Below are positions 16,503 to 24,010 of a stretch of 44,133 nucleotides of DNA, piece after piece. Location of the stretch: assembly GCA_947373605.1 (NCBI GenBank), contig CANBYM010000013.1:1-44133 (forward strand), given 5' to 3'. How positions within the stretch are numbered: position 1 is the stretch's first letter; every line of letters begins with the position of its first letter. The notes under the pieces were generated by a model. That model searched no databases, was not told where the DNA came from, and saw only the letters and a list, made by a program, of their open reading frames with translations. The DNA is from Comamonadaceae bacterium. GTDB lineage: Bacteria > Pseudomonadota > Gammaproteobacteria > Burkholderiales > Burkholderiaceae_C. Made by a program: the position numbers and the translations under genes.

Positions 16503-17324
16503 ATGACTCTTCACAATTTGCCCTACCATTTCCTGCACTTGCCGAACGCCTGGCTGGTGCCTCAATGGCCGGCACCGCCCCATGTTCGCGCCCTGTGTAC
16601 CTCCAGGGTCGGCGGGGCATCGAGGGGCGTTTATGAAAGCTTTAATCTTGGTTTGCATGTAGGTGATGACCCGGGTGCGGTGCACCAAAACCGCGATGCG
16701 CTCGCGCGAATCGTTGGAGCGCGGCCGGTTTTCTTGGATCAGGTGCATGGCGTTGACATGGTGCAGATCCATGCCGGCATGGCTGACGGCACTTGTGCCG
16801 ACGGTGCACATACCCGTCAGGCCGGGCTGGCTTGCGCGGTGATGGTGGCAGATTGCTTGCCCGTGCTTTTTTGTGACACGGCGGGAAGCCAGGTTGCTGC
16901 GGTGCATGCCGGCTGGCGCGGTTTGTTGGGCCAACACGGGCGGGGAGTTCTGGAGGTGATGGTTGAAAAAATGCGGCAAAACGCGCCAGCAGGCGACGGG
17001 CAAACGCCTGAGCCGCTGCTCGCCTGGCTCGGGCCCTGCATCGGCCCGCGAAAATTCGAGGTGGGCAATGAGGTCCGCGACGCGTTTCTTGAGGCGCGGT
17101 CCCAGGCCGGTTTGCATTTTCAGACGCTGGGCGGCGGTAAATGGCTGGCAGATCTGCAGGGCTTGGCGCGATTGCAGCTGGAAGCGGTGGGTGGCATCTC
17201 CGTCTATGGCAATGACGGTTCCGATGCATGGTGCACGGTGAGCCAACCCTTACAGTTTTTCTCCCACCGGCGCGACCGGGTCAGCGGTCGAATGGCCGCC
17301 TGCATCTGGTTGGCTGGCCTGTAG
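16503..17324 (+). CDS. pgeF: Peptidoglycan editing factor PgeF (YfiH/laccase-domain)
   Basis: PgeF removes L-Ser wrongly built into peptidoglycan precursors (known from E. coli YfiH); older annotations call it a polyphenol oxidase. The protein is about 273 residues if the ATG at 16503 is used; an in-frame ATG at 16491 is also possible. The signatures are present: QVHGVDMV (His), VADCLPVLFCD (Cys) and AAVHAGWRGLLG (His). The C-terminus ISVYGNDGSDAWCTVSQPLQFFSHRRD... is typical. It lies upstream of phaC, a neighbour relation I recall in other Comamonadaceae. Its last 75 bp overlap a convergent small gene. Confidence 0.93.
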   Translation: MTLHNLPYHFLHLPNAWLVPQWPAPPHVRALCTSRVGGASRGVYESFNLGLHVGDDPGAVHQNRDALARIVGARPVFLDQVHGVDMVQIHAGMADGTCADGAHTRQAGLACAVMVADCLPVLFCDTAGSQVAAVHAGWRGLLGQHGRGVLEVMVEKMRQNAPAGDGQTPEPLLAWLGPCIGPRKFEVGNEVRDAFLEARSQAGLHFQTLGGGKWLADLQGLARLQLEAVGGISVYGNDGSDAWCTVSQPLQFFSHRRDRVSGRMAACIWLAGL

Positions 17325-17528
17325 CGCGGCTTGCTCTTGCGCCTCGCGGGCGCGGATGGCGCGCTTTCGACCTGGGGTGCCCATGAAATATATGATCAAT
17401 CCAACCGGCATCACCCCGTACAACAAAAATGTAAAAACGGCACCTAACACGGTTCCGTTGGTGTTTGTGGCTTCCGCCACGCTCATCATTAAAGCCACAT
17501 AGATCCAAGCAATTGGAATGATGTACAT
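17250..17528 (-). CDS. Small two-span membrane protein
   Basis: A 92-residue protein with two strongly hydrophobic stretches (MYIIPIAWIYVALMMSVAEA and VLGAVFTFLLYGVMPVGLIIYFMG), a basic stretch (GRKRAIRARE) and an Ala/Pro-rich tail. The ATG at 17528 is preferred; no good ribosome site is visible. I do not know the family's function. The last 75 bp overlap the 3' end of pgeF on the other strand. The frame's long hydrophobic helices and conserved-looking start make it a real gene rather than a shadow. Confidence 0.65.
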   Translation of the reverse strand: MYIIPIAWIYVALMMSVAEATNTNGTVLGAVFTFLLYGVMPVGLIIYFMGTPGRKRAIRAREAQEQAALQASQPDAGGHSTADPVAPVGEKL

Positions 17529-17617
17529 AGGGGTTACCAATAGCTGTTAGTAAGAAAAATGAGGGTACAAGCCTGAGATACTAGTGCCCATCTACCTATT
17601 CATACAAAGGTGCAGTT

Positions 17618-19342
17618 GTGACGCAAAATTCTCCTGAATTCTGGACGGAAGCCGCCAATCAATTCCAGCAGTCCATGACAGAGGGCTGGGCCAAGGCATT
17701 GCAGTCATTTCAAAGCATGGATCTTGGTGCTGCCGGGGCCGGATTCCCCGCGACTGGTGGCAAGGCACCCGAAATCCAATTTTCGTCTGAAAAGTTAGAA
17801 GGACTGCAACAACAGTACCTTAAAGAGGCGATGGGACTGTTCAGTGAGGGCTTTAAGGCCCCAAAAGCCAGCGCAGACCGGCGATTTGCCGACACCTCCT
17901 GGAGTGACAACCCGGTAGCCGCTTATTCTGCGGCGGTTTATTTGCTCAATGCCCGCACACTGATGGGAATGGCCGAAGCCGTGGAGGCCGATGCCAAAAC
18001 CCGTAGCCGCATCCGCTTTGCCGTGGAGCAGTGGGTGGCTGCTGCAGCGCCAAGCAACTTCTTGGCTTTCAATGCAGAGGCTCAAAAGAAAGCCATTGAA
18101 ACCAAGGGTGAGAGCATCGCCAAAGGCGTCAAAAATCTGGTGCATGACTTGCAGCAGGGTCATGTGTCCATGACCGACGAGAGCCTTTTTGAAGTTGGCA
18201 AAAATGTTGCGACGACCGAAGGCGCCGTGGTCTTCGAGAACGAGCTGTTCCAACTGATTGAATACAAACCGCTAACCGCCAAGGTATACGAAAAGCCGTT
18301 TTTGATGGTCCCGCCTTGCATCAACAAGTTTTACATCCTTGACTTGCAGCCGGAGAACTCCTTAGTGCGCTACGCCGTCGCGCAGGGCCACCGCACCTTT
18401 GTCGTGAGCTGGCGCAATCCGGATGCCTCCTTGGGCCACAAGACCTGGGATGACTACATTGAAGATGCCGTCATCAAGGCGATTAGCGTGACCCAGCAGA
18501 TATCCGGTGCTCCCACCATCAACGCGCTGGGTTTTTGCGTCGGTGGAACCATGCTGAGTACCGGGTTGGCAGTATTGGCCGCCCGTGGTGAAAAGCCGGT
18601 ATTCAGTGCGACGTTGCTGACCACGCTGTTGGACTTCACCGACACCGGCATTCTGGATGTGTTCATTGACGAGGCATTCGTGAAATACCGCGAAGGTGAA
18701 CTCGGCAAAGGCGGGTTGATGAAGGGCAGCGATCTGGCAAGCACCTTTAGCTTTTTGCGCCCCAATGATCTGGTCTGGAACTACGTGGTGGGCAACTACC
18801 TGAAAGGCGAAACGCCGCCACCGTTTGATTTGTTGTACTGGAACTCCGACAGCACCAACTTGCCCGGTCCGTATTACGCCTGGTACCTGCGCAATACCTA
18901 CCTTGAAAATAACCTGATCAAGCCCGGCAAGGTAAGCGTTTGCGGCGAGAAGATTGATATGCGCAAGGTGGATTTGCCGTTTTACATCTATGGCTCCCGG
19001 GAAGACCATATCGTTCCCATCGGGGGCGCGTATGGTTCAACACAGGTTTTGCCCGGCAAGAAGCGTTTTGTAATGGGCGCCTCCGGACATATTGCCGGCG
19101 TGATTAACCCGCCCGCCAAGAACAAGCGCAGTCACTGGATTCGCAGTGATGGCAAATTGCCCAAGACCGCCGAGGCCTGGATCGAAGGCGCCACCGAGCA
19201 GTCGGGAAGCTGGTGGACGGACTGGTCCCAATGGCTCAAATCCCATGCGGGCAAGCAAATTGCTGCCCCAAAAACCTATGGCAAAGGCAAGTTCAAGGCA
19301 ACTATGCCTGCGCCTGGAAGTTACGTAAAAGCACGTGCTTGA
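17618..19342 (+). CDS. phaC: Class I polyhydroxyalkanoate synthase
   Basis: Polymerises (R)-3-hydroxybutyryl-CoA into polyhydroxybutyrate granules. The 574 residues suit class I. The lipase-like box GFCVGG (305-310) holds the nucleophile C307, D463 lies in YGSREDHIVP, and H491 in GASGHIAG completes the triad. The N-terminal helical region has FWTEAANQFQQSM. The start is GTG at 17618 with AAAGG 7 nt upstream. It is followed by phaA (54 nt) and phaB, so the three make a complete route from acetyl-CoA to polymer. Phasin and phaR genes are not next to it in this window. Confidence 0.97.
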   Translation: MTQNSPEFWTEAANQFQQSMTEGWAKALQSFQSMDLGAAGAGFPATGGKAPEIQFSSEKLEGLQQQYLKEAMGLFSEGFKAPKASADRRFADTSWSDNPVAAYSAAVYLLNARTLMGMAEAVEADAKTRSRIRFAVEQWVAAAAPSNFLAFNAEAQKKAIETKGESIAKGVKNLVHDLQQGHVSMTDESLFEVGKNVATTEGAVVFENELFQLIEYKPLTAKVYEKPFLMVPPCINKFYILDLQPENSLVRYAVAQGHRTFVVSWRNPDASLGHKTWDDYIEDAVIKAISVTQQISGAPTINALGFCVGGTMLSTGLAVLAARGEKPVFSATLLTTLLDFTDTGILDVFIDEAFVKYREGELGKGGLMKGSDLASTFSFLRPNDLVWNYVVGNYLKGETPPPFDLLYWNSDSTNLPGPYYAWYLRNTYLENNLIKPGKVSVCGEKIDMRKVDLPFYIYGSREDHIVPIGGAYGSTQVLPGKKRFVMGASGHIAGVINPPAKNKRSHWIRSDGKLPKTAEAWIEGATEQSGSWWTDWSQWLKSHAGKQIAAPKTYGKGKFKATMPAPGSYVKARA

Positions 19343-19396
19343 ATGCGCGGCTATCTATCAGTTTATTTCGGTTTAACTACACACTAGGAGACAAGC

Positions 19397-20575
19397 ATGG
19401 AAGACATCGTTATCGTTGCCGCAGCGCGCACCGCAGTCGGAAAATTTGGTGGAACGCTCGCCAAAACGGCCGCTCCCGAATTGGGCGCTGCCGTGGTGAA
19501 GAGCCTGCTGGAGCGCACCAAGCTGGGTGCTGATCAGATTGGTGAAGTCATTCTGGGGCAAGTGCTTGCAGCCGGCTCCGGCCAAAATCCGGCACGCCAA
19601 ACCACGCTCAAGAGCGGACTGGCCAAAGAAACCCCTGCGCTCACCATCAATGCAGTGTGCGGCTCCGGCCTGAAGGCGGTTATGCTGGCGGCACAGTCTA
19701 TTGCCTATGGCGACAGCGAAATCGTAATTGCCGGCGGCCAGGAAAACATGAGTGCATCGCCCCACGTTTTGCTGGGTAGCCGCGATGGCCAGCGCATGGG
19801 CGACTGGAAGATGATCGACTCCATGATCGTTGACGGGCTTTGGGACGTGTATAACCAGTACCACATGGGCATTACCGCCGAAAACGTAGCCAAGGCCCAT
19901 GGTATTACCCGTGAAATGCAAGATGCCCTGGCACTGGCCAGCCAGCAAAAAGCTGCCGCAGCACAGGACGCGGGCAAGTTTGTCGACGAAATCGTGCCCT
20001 TCAGCATTGCCCAGAAGAAGGGTGATCCGATCGTGTTTGCAGCAGACGAATTCATCAACCGCAAGTCCAACGCAGATGCGCTGTCAGGTCTGCGTCCTGC
20101 GTTTGATAAGGCTGGAAGCGTAACCGCTGGTAACGCATCCGGCATTAACGACGGCGCTGCCGCGGTGATGGTGATGACCGCCAAAAAGGCGGCTGCACTG
20201 GGCCTGACTCCGTTGGGACGCATCGCCAGCTTTGCAACCAGCGGTCTGGACCCTGCACTGATGGGAATGGGCCCCGTTCCTGCTTCACAAAGGGCGTTGG
20301 CCCGTGCCGGTTGGAAGGCTCAAGACCTGGACTTGCTGGAAATCAATGAAGCCTTTGCAGCACAAGCCTGCGCAGTGAACAACGCCATGGGCTGGGATAC
20401 CAGCAAAGTCAACGTCAATGGCGGCGCCATTGCGATTGGTCACCCGATCGGCGCGTCCGGTTGCCGCATTCTTGTCACCTTGCTCCATGAAATGCAACGC
20501 CGCAATGCCAAGAAAGGCATCGCCAGTCTGTGTATCGGTGGCGGCATGGGTGTTGCGCTGACCATTGAGCGTTAA
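19397..20575 (+). CDS. phaA: Acetyl-CoA acetyltransferase (beta-ketothiolase)
   Basis: Condenses two acetyl-CoA to acetoacetyl-CoA, the first PHB step. The 392 residues are typical, with the active-site Cys in INAVCGSGLKAV (C88), the His in NGGAIAIGHPIGASG and the second Cys in ASLCIGGGMG. AGGAG sits 7 nt before the ATG. It lies between phaC and phaB, so the PHB role is favoured over general thiolysis. Confidence 0.97.
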   Translation: MEDIVIVAAARTAVGKFGGTLAKTAAPELGAAVVKSLLERTKLGADQIGEVILGQVLAAGSGQNPARQTTLKSGLAKETPALTINAVCGSGLKAVMLAAQSIAYGDSEIVIAGGQENMSASPHVLLGSRDGQRMGDWKMIDSMIVDGLWDVYNQYHMGITAENVAKAHGITREMQDALALASQQKAAAAQDAGKFVDEIVPFSIAQKKGDPIVFAADEFINRKSNADALSGLRPAFDKAGSVTAGNASGINDGAAAVMVMTAKKAAALGLTPLGRIASFATSGLDPALMGMGPVPASQRALARAGWKAQDLDLLEINEAFAAQACAVNNAMGWDTSKVNVNGGAIAIGHPIGASGCRILVTLLHEMQRRNAKKGIASLCIGGGMGVALTIER

Positions 20576-20612
20576 TAGTTTTTTAGCACGTAAAACCAAA
20601 GAGGAGAAAGTA

Positions 20613-21350
20613 ATGAGTCAAAAAGTAGCGTACGTCACGGGCGGTATGGGTGGCATCGGGACCGCCATCTGCCAGCGCCTTCACAAAGAAGGTTTCAAAG
20701 TGATCGCAGGTTGTGGCCCTACGCGCGATTTCAGCAAGTGGTTGGCCGAGCAGGCAGCACTGGGATACACCTTTTATGCATCCGTTGGCAACGTGGGTGA
20801 CTGGGACTCCACAGTAGAAGCCTTTGGTAAAACCAAGGCAGAGCACGGCAGCATTGATGTGCTGGTCAACAACGCCGGGATTACACGTGACCGCATGTTC
20901 CTGAAAATGAGTCGTGAAGACTGGGACATGGTGATCGAGACTAACCTGAATTCCATGTTCAATGTGACCAAGCAAGTGGTGTCTGACATGGTTGAAAAGG
21001 GTTGGGGTCGCATCATCAACATTTCATCGGTCAACGGTGAAAAGGGTCAGGCAGGGCAAACCAATTACTCCGCAGCAAAAGCGGGCATGCATGGTTTTTC
21101 AATGGCTTTGGCACAAGAGCTGGCTACCAAGGGTGTGACCGTCAACACGGTCAGCCCAGGCTATATTGGCACCGATATGGTAAAGGCTATTCGTGAAGAT
21201 GTGCTGGCAAAAATTGTTGCCACCGTGCCTGTGAAACGACTTGGCGAACCGAGCGAAATTGCTTCCATCATTGCCTGGCTGGCATCCGATGAAGGTGGCT
21301 ACGCAACCGGTGCGGACTTCTCTGTCAATGGCGGATTGCACATGGGTTAA
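20613..21350 (+). CDS. phaB: Acetoacetyl-CoA reductase
   Basis: NADPH-dependent short-chain dehydrogenase that makes (R)-3-hydroxybutyryl-CoA for PhaC. It has 245 residues: TGGMGGIG cofactor motif (9-16), NNAGI, then the catalytic Ser/Tyr/Lys in SSVNGEKGQAGQTNYSAAK. The track start (20565) lies inside phaA; ATG at 20613 follows a strong GAGGAG site and starts MSQKVAYVTGGMGG. A strong terminator follows 20 nt after the stop codon. Confidence 0.97.
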   Translation: MSQKVAYVTGGMGGIGTAICQRLHKEGFKVIAGCGPTRDFSKWLAEQAALGYTFYASVGNVGDWDSTVEAFGKTKAEHGSIDVLVNNAGITRDRMFLKMSREDWDMVIETNLNSMFNVTKQVVSDMVEKGWGRIINISSVNGEKGQAGQTNYSAAKAGMHGFSMALAQELATKGVTVNTVSPGYIGTDMVKAIREDVLAKIVATVPVKRLGEPSEIASIIAWLASDEGGYATGADFSVNGGLHMG

Positions 21351-21370
21351 TCCCGCATGTGTCGCCCCTA

Positions 21371-21405
21371 AGCCCCGCAGGCCGCCAAGCTTGCGGGGCT
21401 TTTTA
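21371..21405 (+). terminator. Rho-independent terminator of the pha operon
   Basis: AGCCCCGCA / TGCGGGGCT forms a perfect 9-bp stem with a 12-nt loop, followed by TTTTATTT. It ends the phaC-phaA-phaB transcript. Confidence 0.9.
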
Positions 21406-21484
21406 TTTATCTATGGGGCAATTTAATGTGATTGAAAGGAAGCCGAGGCAAATTCGCCGATGATCGCTTTGTGCGGCCCATAAT

Positions 21485-21526
21485 AAGGAGAAGTTAAAGA
21501 TGATTCGATTTAGGGTGGTGGTCTAG
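21485..21526 (+). CDS. Possible 8-codon leader ORF before the HD-GYP gene
   Basis: AAGGAG (21485-21490) is followed 9 nt later by ATG-ATT-CGA-TTT-AGG-GTG-GTG-GTC-TAG, encoding MIRFRVVV (21500-21526). The ribosome site is better than that of the HD-GYP gene 25 bp downstream, which lies in another frame. It could be a leader peptide that couples or attenuates that gene, or just chance. No terminator is visible between them. Confidence 0.25.
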   Translation, partial: KEKLKMIRFRVVV

Positions 21527-21551
21527 CTGCCAGGCGTTCAATCTTGGGTTT

Positions 21552-22862
21552 ATGAATAAAGACGATTTCGATTGGGTTAACATCGGCGATTTGCGCATCG
21601 GGCATTACGTTGAGTTGGATTTGGGCTGGATGGCGCACCCGTTTTCCAGTGGGAGCTTTAAGGTCAGCAGCGAAAAGCAACTAGAAACACTGCGTGGTCT
21701 CGGTGTGGAGCGTGTCCGCACGGTTCGTTCCAAAAGTGACCCCTTGCCTGACATGCCTAAAGCGGGATTAGTCATGAGCACGGACACACCTCGTAGCACT
21801 GCAGAGATGGCGTCAGACAGTTCCCCCCACCTGTCCCCGGCGGAACAACAACGCAAAGTCCGAGCCGCAACCGTAGCGCTCCAAAATAGCAACCTGCTTG
21901 CTTGCGAACGTCGCTTTGGCGAGTCCGTGCGCCAGTACCGCAAAACCGTGGAGCTGGTTCAGAGCAACCCGCTTGGAGCGGCCGAATTGTGTAATGCCAT
22001 GGTGGGTAATTTTGTTTCGGAAATGATGCAGGTAGGTGAAAGTGCCATTCGCTTACTCACGGAAGCCTCTGGCGACCGCGCGGCCATGCACCCGGTGAAC
22101 GTAACTGTCATATCCCTTTTGCTGGGGAAGGTCATGGGACTTGAACACCATGCGCTGGTCGATTTGGGCTTGGCGGCCTTTTTGCACGACATCGGAAAAA
22201 TACATATTCATGAGCGTGTTCGTTCGCTTGAAGAGGGGTTCTCAACGACCCAGTACACGCTCTACCAAGAACATGTAAGTCAAAGCATAGGCGTCGCTAA
22301 AACCATGCAGTTAAGTGCTGCAGCGACAATCGCGATTTCGCAACACCATGAGTTGGCCGATGGCAGCGGTTTTCCTGCGCGGTTGAAGTCAGTTGCCATG
22401 TCACCGGCTTCGCGCATTTTGTCGCTGGTAAATCGCTATGACAATTTATGCAACCCCGTTAAGCCAGGTGCTGCAATGACTCCGCATGAGTCGCTGGCGC
22501 TCATGTTTGCGCAACAAAAAAGCCGCTTTGATCCCCTCGTACTCAGTGCCTTCATCCGCATGATGGGTGTGTACCCACCCGGCTCAGTGGTGCAGTTGGT
22601 GGACGAACGTTACGCGATGGTTGTGTCGGTGAACTCAATGCAGCCTTTGAAGCCGCGCGTTATCGTTTTTGAAAGTGGTATACCCAAGCACGAGGCGTTG
22701 ATTTTGGATTTGGAGCGCAATCCGACTGTGGGCATTCGACGCAGTCTGAAACCGTCAAGCCTGCCATCCGCGGCTCAAGAGTACCTAGCCCCACGTCAAA
22801 GAATTTGTTACTTTTTTGAACCCGCTGGAGATCGTGTCGAGGAAGAATCGGTCCCCGCGTGA
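21552..22862 (+). CDS. HD-GYP cyclic-di-GMP phosphodiesterase (DUF3391 type)
   Basis: A 436-residue protein likely to hydrolyse cyclic di-GMP. The N-terminal part (WVNIGDLRIGHYVELDLGWMAHPF, about 8-31) is like the DUF3391 domain common in this subfamily. The HD-GYP core has LAAFLHDIGKIHI (HD at 212-213) and HHELADGSGFP (265-275). The last motif has Phe in place of Tyr (GFP not GYP), a variant seen in some active proteins; activity is not proven. No receiver domain is present. The C-terminal ~60 residues have no recognised domain. Confidence 0.9.
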   Translation: MNKDDFDWVNIGDLRIGHYVELDLGWMAHPFSSGSFKVSSEKQLETLRGLGVERVRTVRSKSDPLPDMPKAGLVMSTDTPRSTAEMASDSSPHLSPAEQQRKVRAATVALQNSNLLACERRFGESVRQYRKTVELVQSNPLGAAELCNAMVGNFVSEMMQVGESAIRLLTEASGDRAAMHPVNVTVISLLLGKVMGLEHHALVDLGLAAFLHDIGKIHIHERVRSLEEGFSTTQYTLYQEHVSQSIGVAKTMQLSAAATIAISQHHELADGSGFPARLKSVAMSPASRILSLVNRYDNLCNPVKPGAAMTPHESLALMFAQQKSRFDPLVLSAFIRMMGVYPPGSVVQLVDERYAMVVSVNSMQPLKPRVIVFESGIPKHEALILDLERNPTVGIRRSLKPSSLPSAAQEYLAPRQRICYFFEPAGDRVEEESVPA

Positions 22863-22869
22863 CAACAAA

Positions 22870-23043
22870 GGTGTCTGCGGATGCCACCGGACCGGCATCC
22901 TGAACCGGGGTTCAGGTGGGCGTGGTCAGCACGGACTTTGGGTTCATCTAACGCGAGATGATCACGCTAGCCCGGCAATGTTCCAAGCCCTGGCTCATAG
23001 AGCATTGGTACAAGGAATATAAAGTCCGGCGGCACCGCAGACG
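22870..23043 (-). ncRNA. ssrS: 6S RNA (predicted)
   Basis: 6S RNA binds sigma-70 RNA polymerase by mimicking an open promoter. On the - strand directly downstream of zapA, GTCTGCGGTGCC at the 5' end pairs with GGCATCCGCAGAC at the 3' end (closing stem of 12 bp with one bulge). The length is about 170 nt, in the family range. A TACAAT box (23055-23050) lies 7 nt upstream of the proposed start. The position after zapA is the usual place of ssrS in proteobacteria. There is no large ORF here. The fold of the central bubble was not computed. Confidence 0.75.
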
Positions 23044-23081
23044 GTTTCTATTGTAGGCCTACACGCTTCGCAATTGCGTGT

Positions 23082-23432
23082 TTAAAGTAACTGGCCATCC
23101 TCGTTTAAGGCGGTGTCCAGGCGACTGATTAGTTCGTGCAATTGCGCATTGCCCCAATCGCCCGAAAGTGCCGCAGTCATCGGTGCGGATTCCAAAGCAG
23201 GCGCTGCCAATGAGGGGGCCGATGAGATCGCTGATTTCTCCGCTATGTCAAACGCAAGGTTCAGTGCCGCCAGCACGGCAATGCGATCGCGTGCCCGTAC
23301 TTTGCCGGCATCGCGGATCTTGCACATGGCGGTGTCAACCCGCTCCACCGCCTCGAGCATTTTGGCCTCGCCACCCTCGGGGCAACCGAGCAGATAGCTT
23401 TGCCCCATGATTTGTACTTCGAGTTGCTTCAT
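23082..23432 (-). CDS. zapA: Cell division protein ZapA
   Basis: Promotes bundling of FtsZ at the division site. The 116-residue protein has MKQLEVQIMGQSYLLGCPEGGEAKMLEAVERVDTAMCKIRD, the ZapA core, and the coiled-coil helix RDRIAVLAALNLAFDIAEK. The C-terminal half is longer and Ala/Ser-rich. A strong GGAAGG site precedes the ATG, and the ATGA overlap with the upstream zapB-like gene shows coupling. 6S RNA lies downstream. Confidence 0.9.
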   Translation of the reverse strand: MKQLEVQIMGQSYLLGCPEGGEAKMLEAVERVDTAMCKIRDAGKVRARDRIAVLAALNLAFDIAEKSAISSAPSLAAPALESAPMTAALSGDWGNAQLHELISRLDTALNEDGQLL

Positions 23433-23674
23433 TGGCTTACCTTCCGCGCCGGTTCCGCTTCGGGCAGCCGGTCCAGCAATGCATCCACGCGCGAACGAGC
23501 CGCGCTTAATCGCGATTTCAGCGAGTCCCGCTCCTGCGTTAGGGCGTCGACTTGCTGGGTCAACAATGCATTGGTGCGCTGCAATTCAGCGTGGCGCAAT
23601 AACAGGCGCTCGACGCGCTCGGCAATCTGGTCAATTTGAGATTGGTGCGACATCGGGGTCGTATTGTTCGCCAT
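23429..23674 (-). CDS. ZapB-like coiled-coil protein
   Basis: An 81-residue, almost fully coiled-coil protein (IDQIAERVERLLLRHAELQRTNALLTQQVDALTQERDSLKSRLSAARSRVDALLDRLPE). Short coiled-coil proteins at this position, directly before zapA, are seen in many beta- and gammaproteobacteria and are thought to act with ZapA like ZapB. Function by context. The start could also be the Met at 23653 (MSHQSQ). It ends in a 4-bp overlap with zapA. Confidence 0.7.
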   Translation of the reverse strand: MANNTTPMSHQSQIDQIAERVERLLLRHAELQRTNALLTQQVDALTQERDSLKSRLSAARSRVDALLDRLPEAEPARKVSQ

Positions 23675-23691
23675 AGATGTCGCATTGTAGG

Positions 23692-23719
23692 GTTTACGCG
23701 GCTAACTCCAAGCTAGAAT
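23692..23719 (+). promoter_or_regulatory. Possible promoter of the cobalamin operon
   Basis: GTTTAC (23692-23697) and TAGAAT (23714-23719) are spaced 16 bp apart just before the riboswitch begins near 23721. The two boxes match sigma-70 only partly. Confidence 0.35.
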
Positions 23720-23720
23720 T

Positions 23721-23935
23721 AACACCGTTGGTGCTCGCGCAGTGTTCTCAATGTGCAGTTCAACGGGAAGCAGGAGGGAAGTGCGTAGTGCACAACCTAA
23801 CCTGCGCTGCCCCCGCAACGGTAAGTGGACGAGTTGCAAGACTCCGCTGTCAAAACCGCCACTGGACACTCCTGAGTGTCTGGGAAGGCTTGATTAGTAG
23901 CTCCACCAGCCCGGATACCGGCCAACGAGGTGGTC
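23721..23935 (+). promoter_or_regulatory. Cobalamin (B12) riboswitch
   Basis: Adenosylcobalamin-type aptamer about 215 nt long. The conserved elements are GGGAAGCAGG near the 5' part, GCTGCCCCCGCAACGGTAAGT in the core, GGGAAGGC and AGCCCGGATACCGGCC (the B12 box) at the 3' end. It precedes btuB by 75 nt and should repress the operon when B12 is ample. Confidence 0.95.
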
Positions 23936-23947
23936 GCACGTGAGTGC

Positions 23948-23983
23948 GGCCGTGACGCCTGAGTGCTGTCGGGGAAGACGGCC
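23948..23983 (+). promoter_or_regulatory. Candidate expression-platform hairpin before btuB
   Basis: GGCCGT (23948-23953) pairs with ACGGCC (23978-23983). There is no T run after it, so the switch probably acts on translation rather than by termination. This is inferred from the sequence only. Confidence 0.4.
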
Positions 23984-24010
23984 GGGGTACCTGTTCTGGT
24001 TGTTAATCTT

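Noticed and set aside
15548-16636. 362-residue + ORF
   Set aside because: It runs across FAH, ABM and the pgeF start; all three have strong family signatures and this frame has none.
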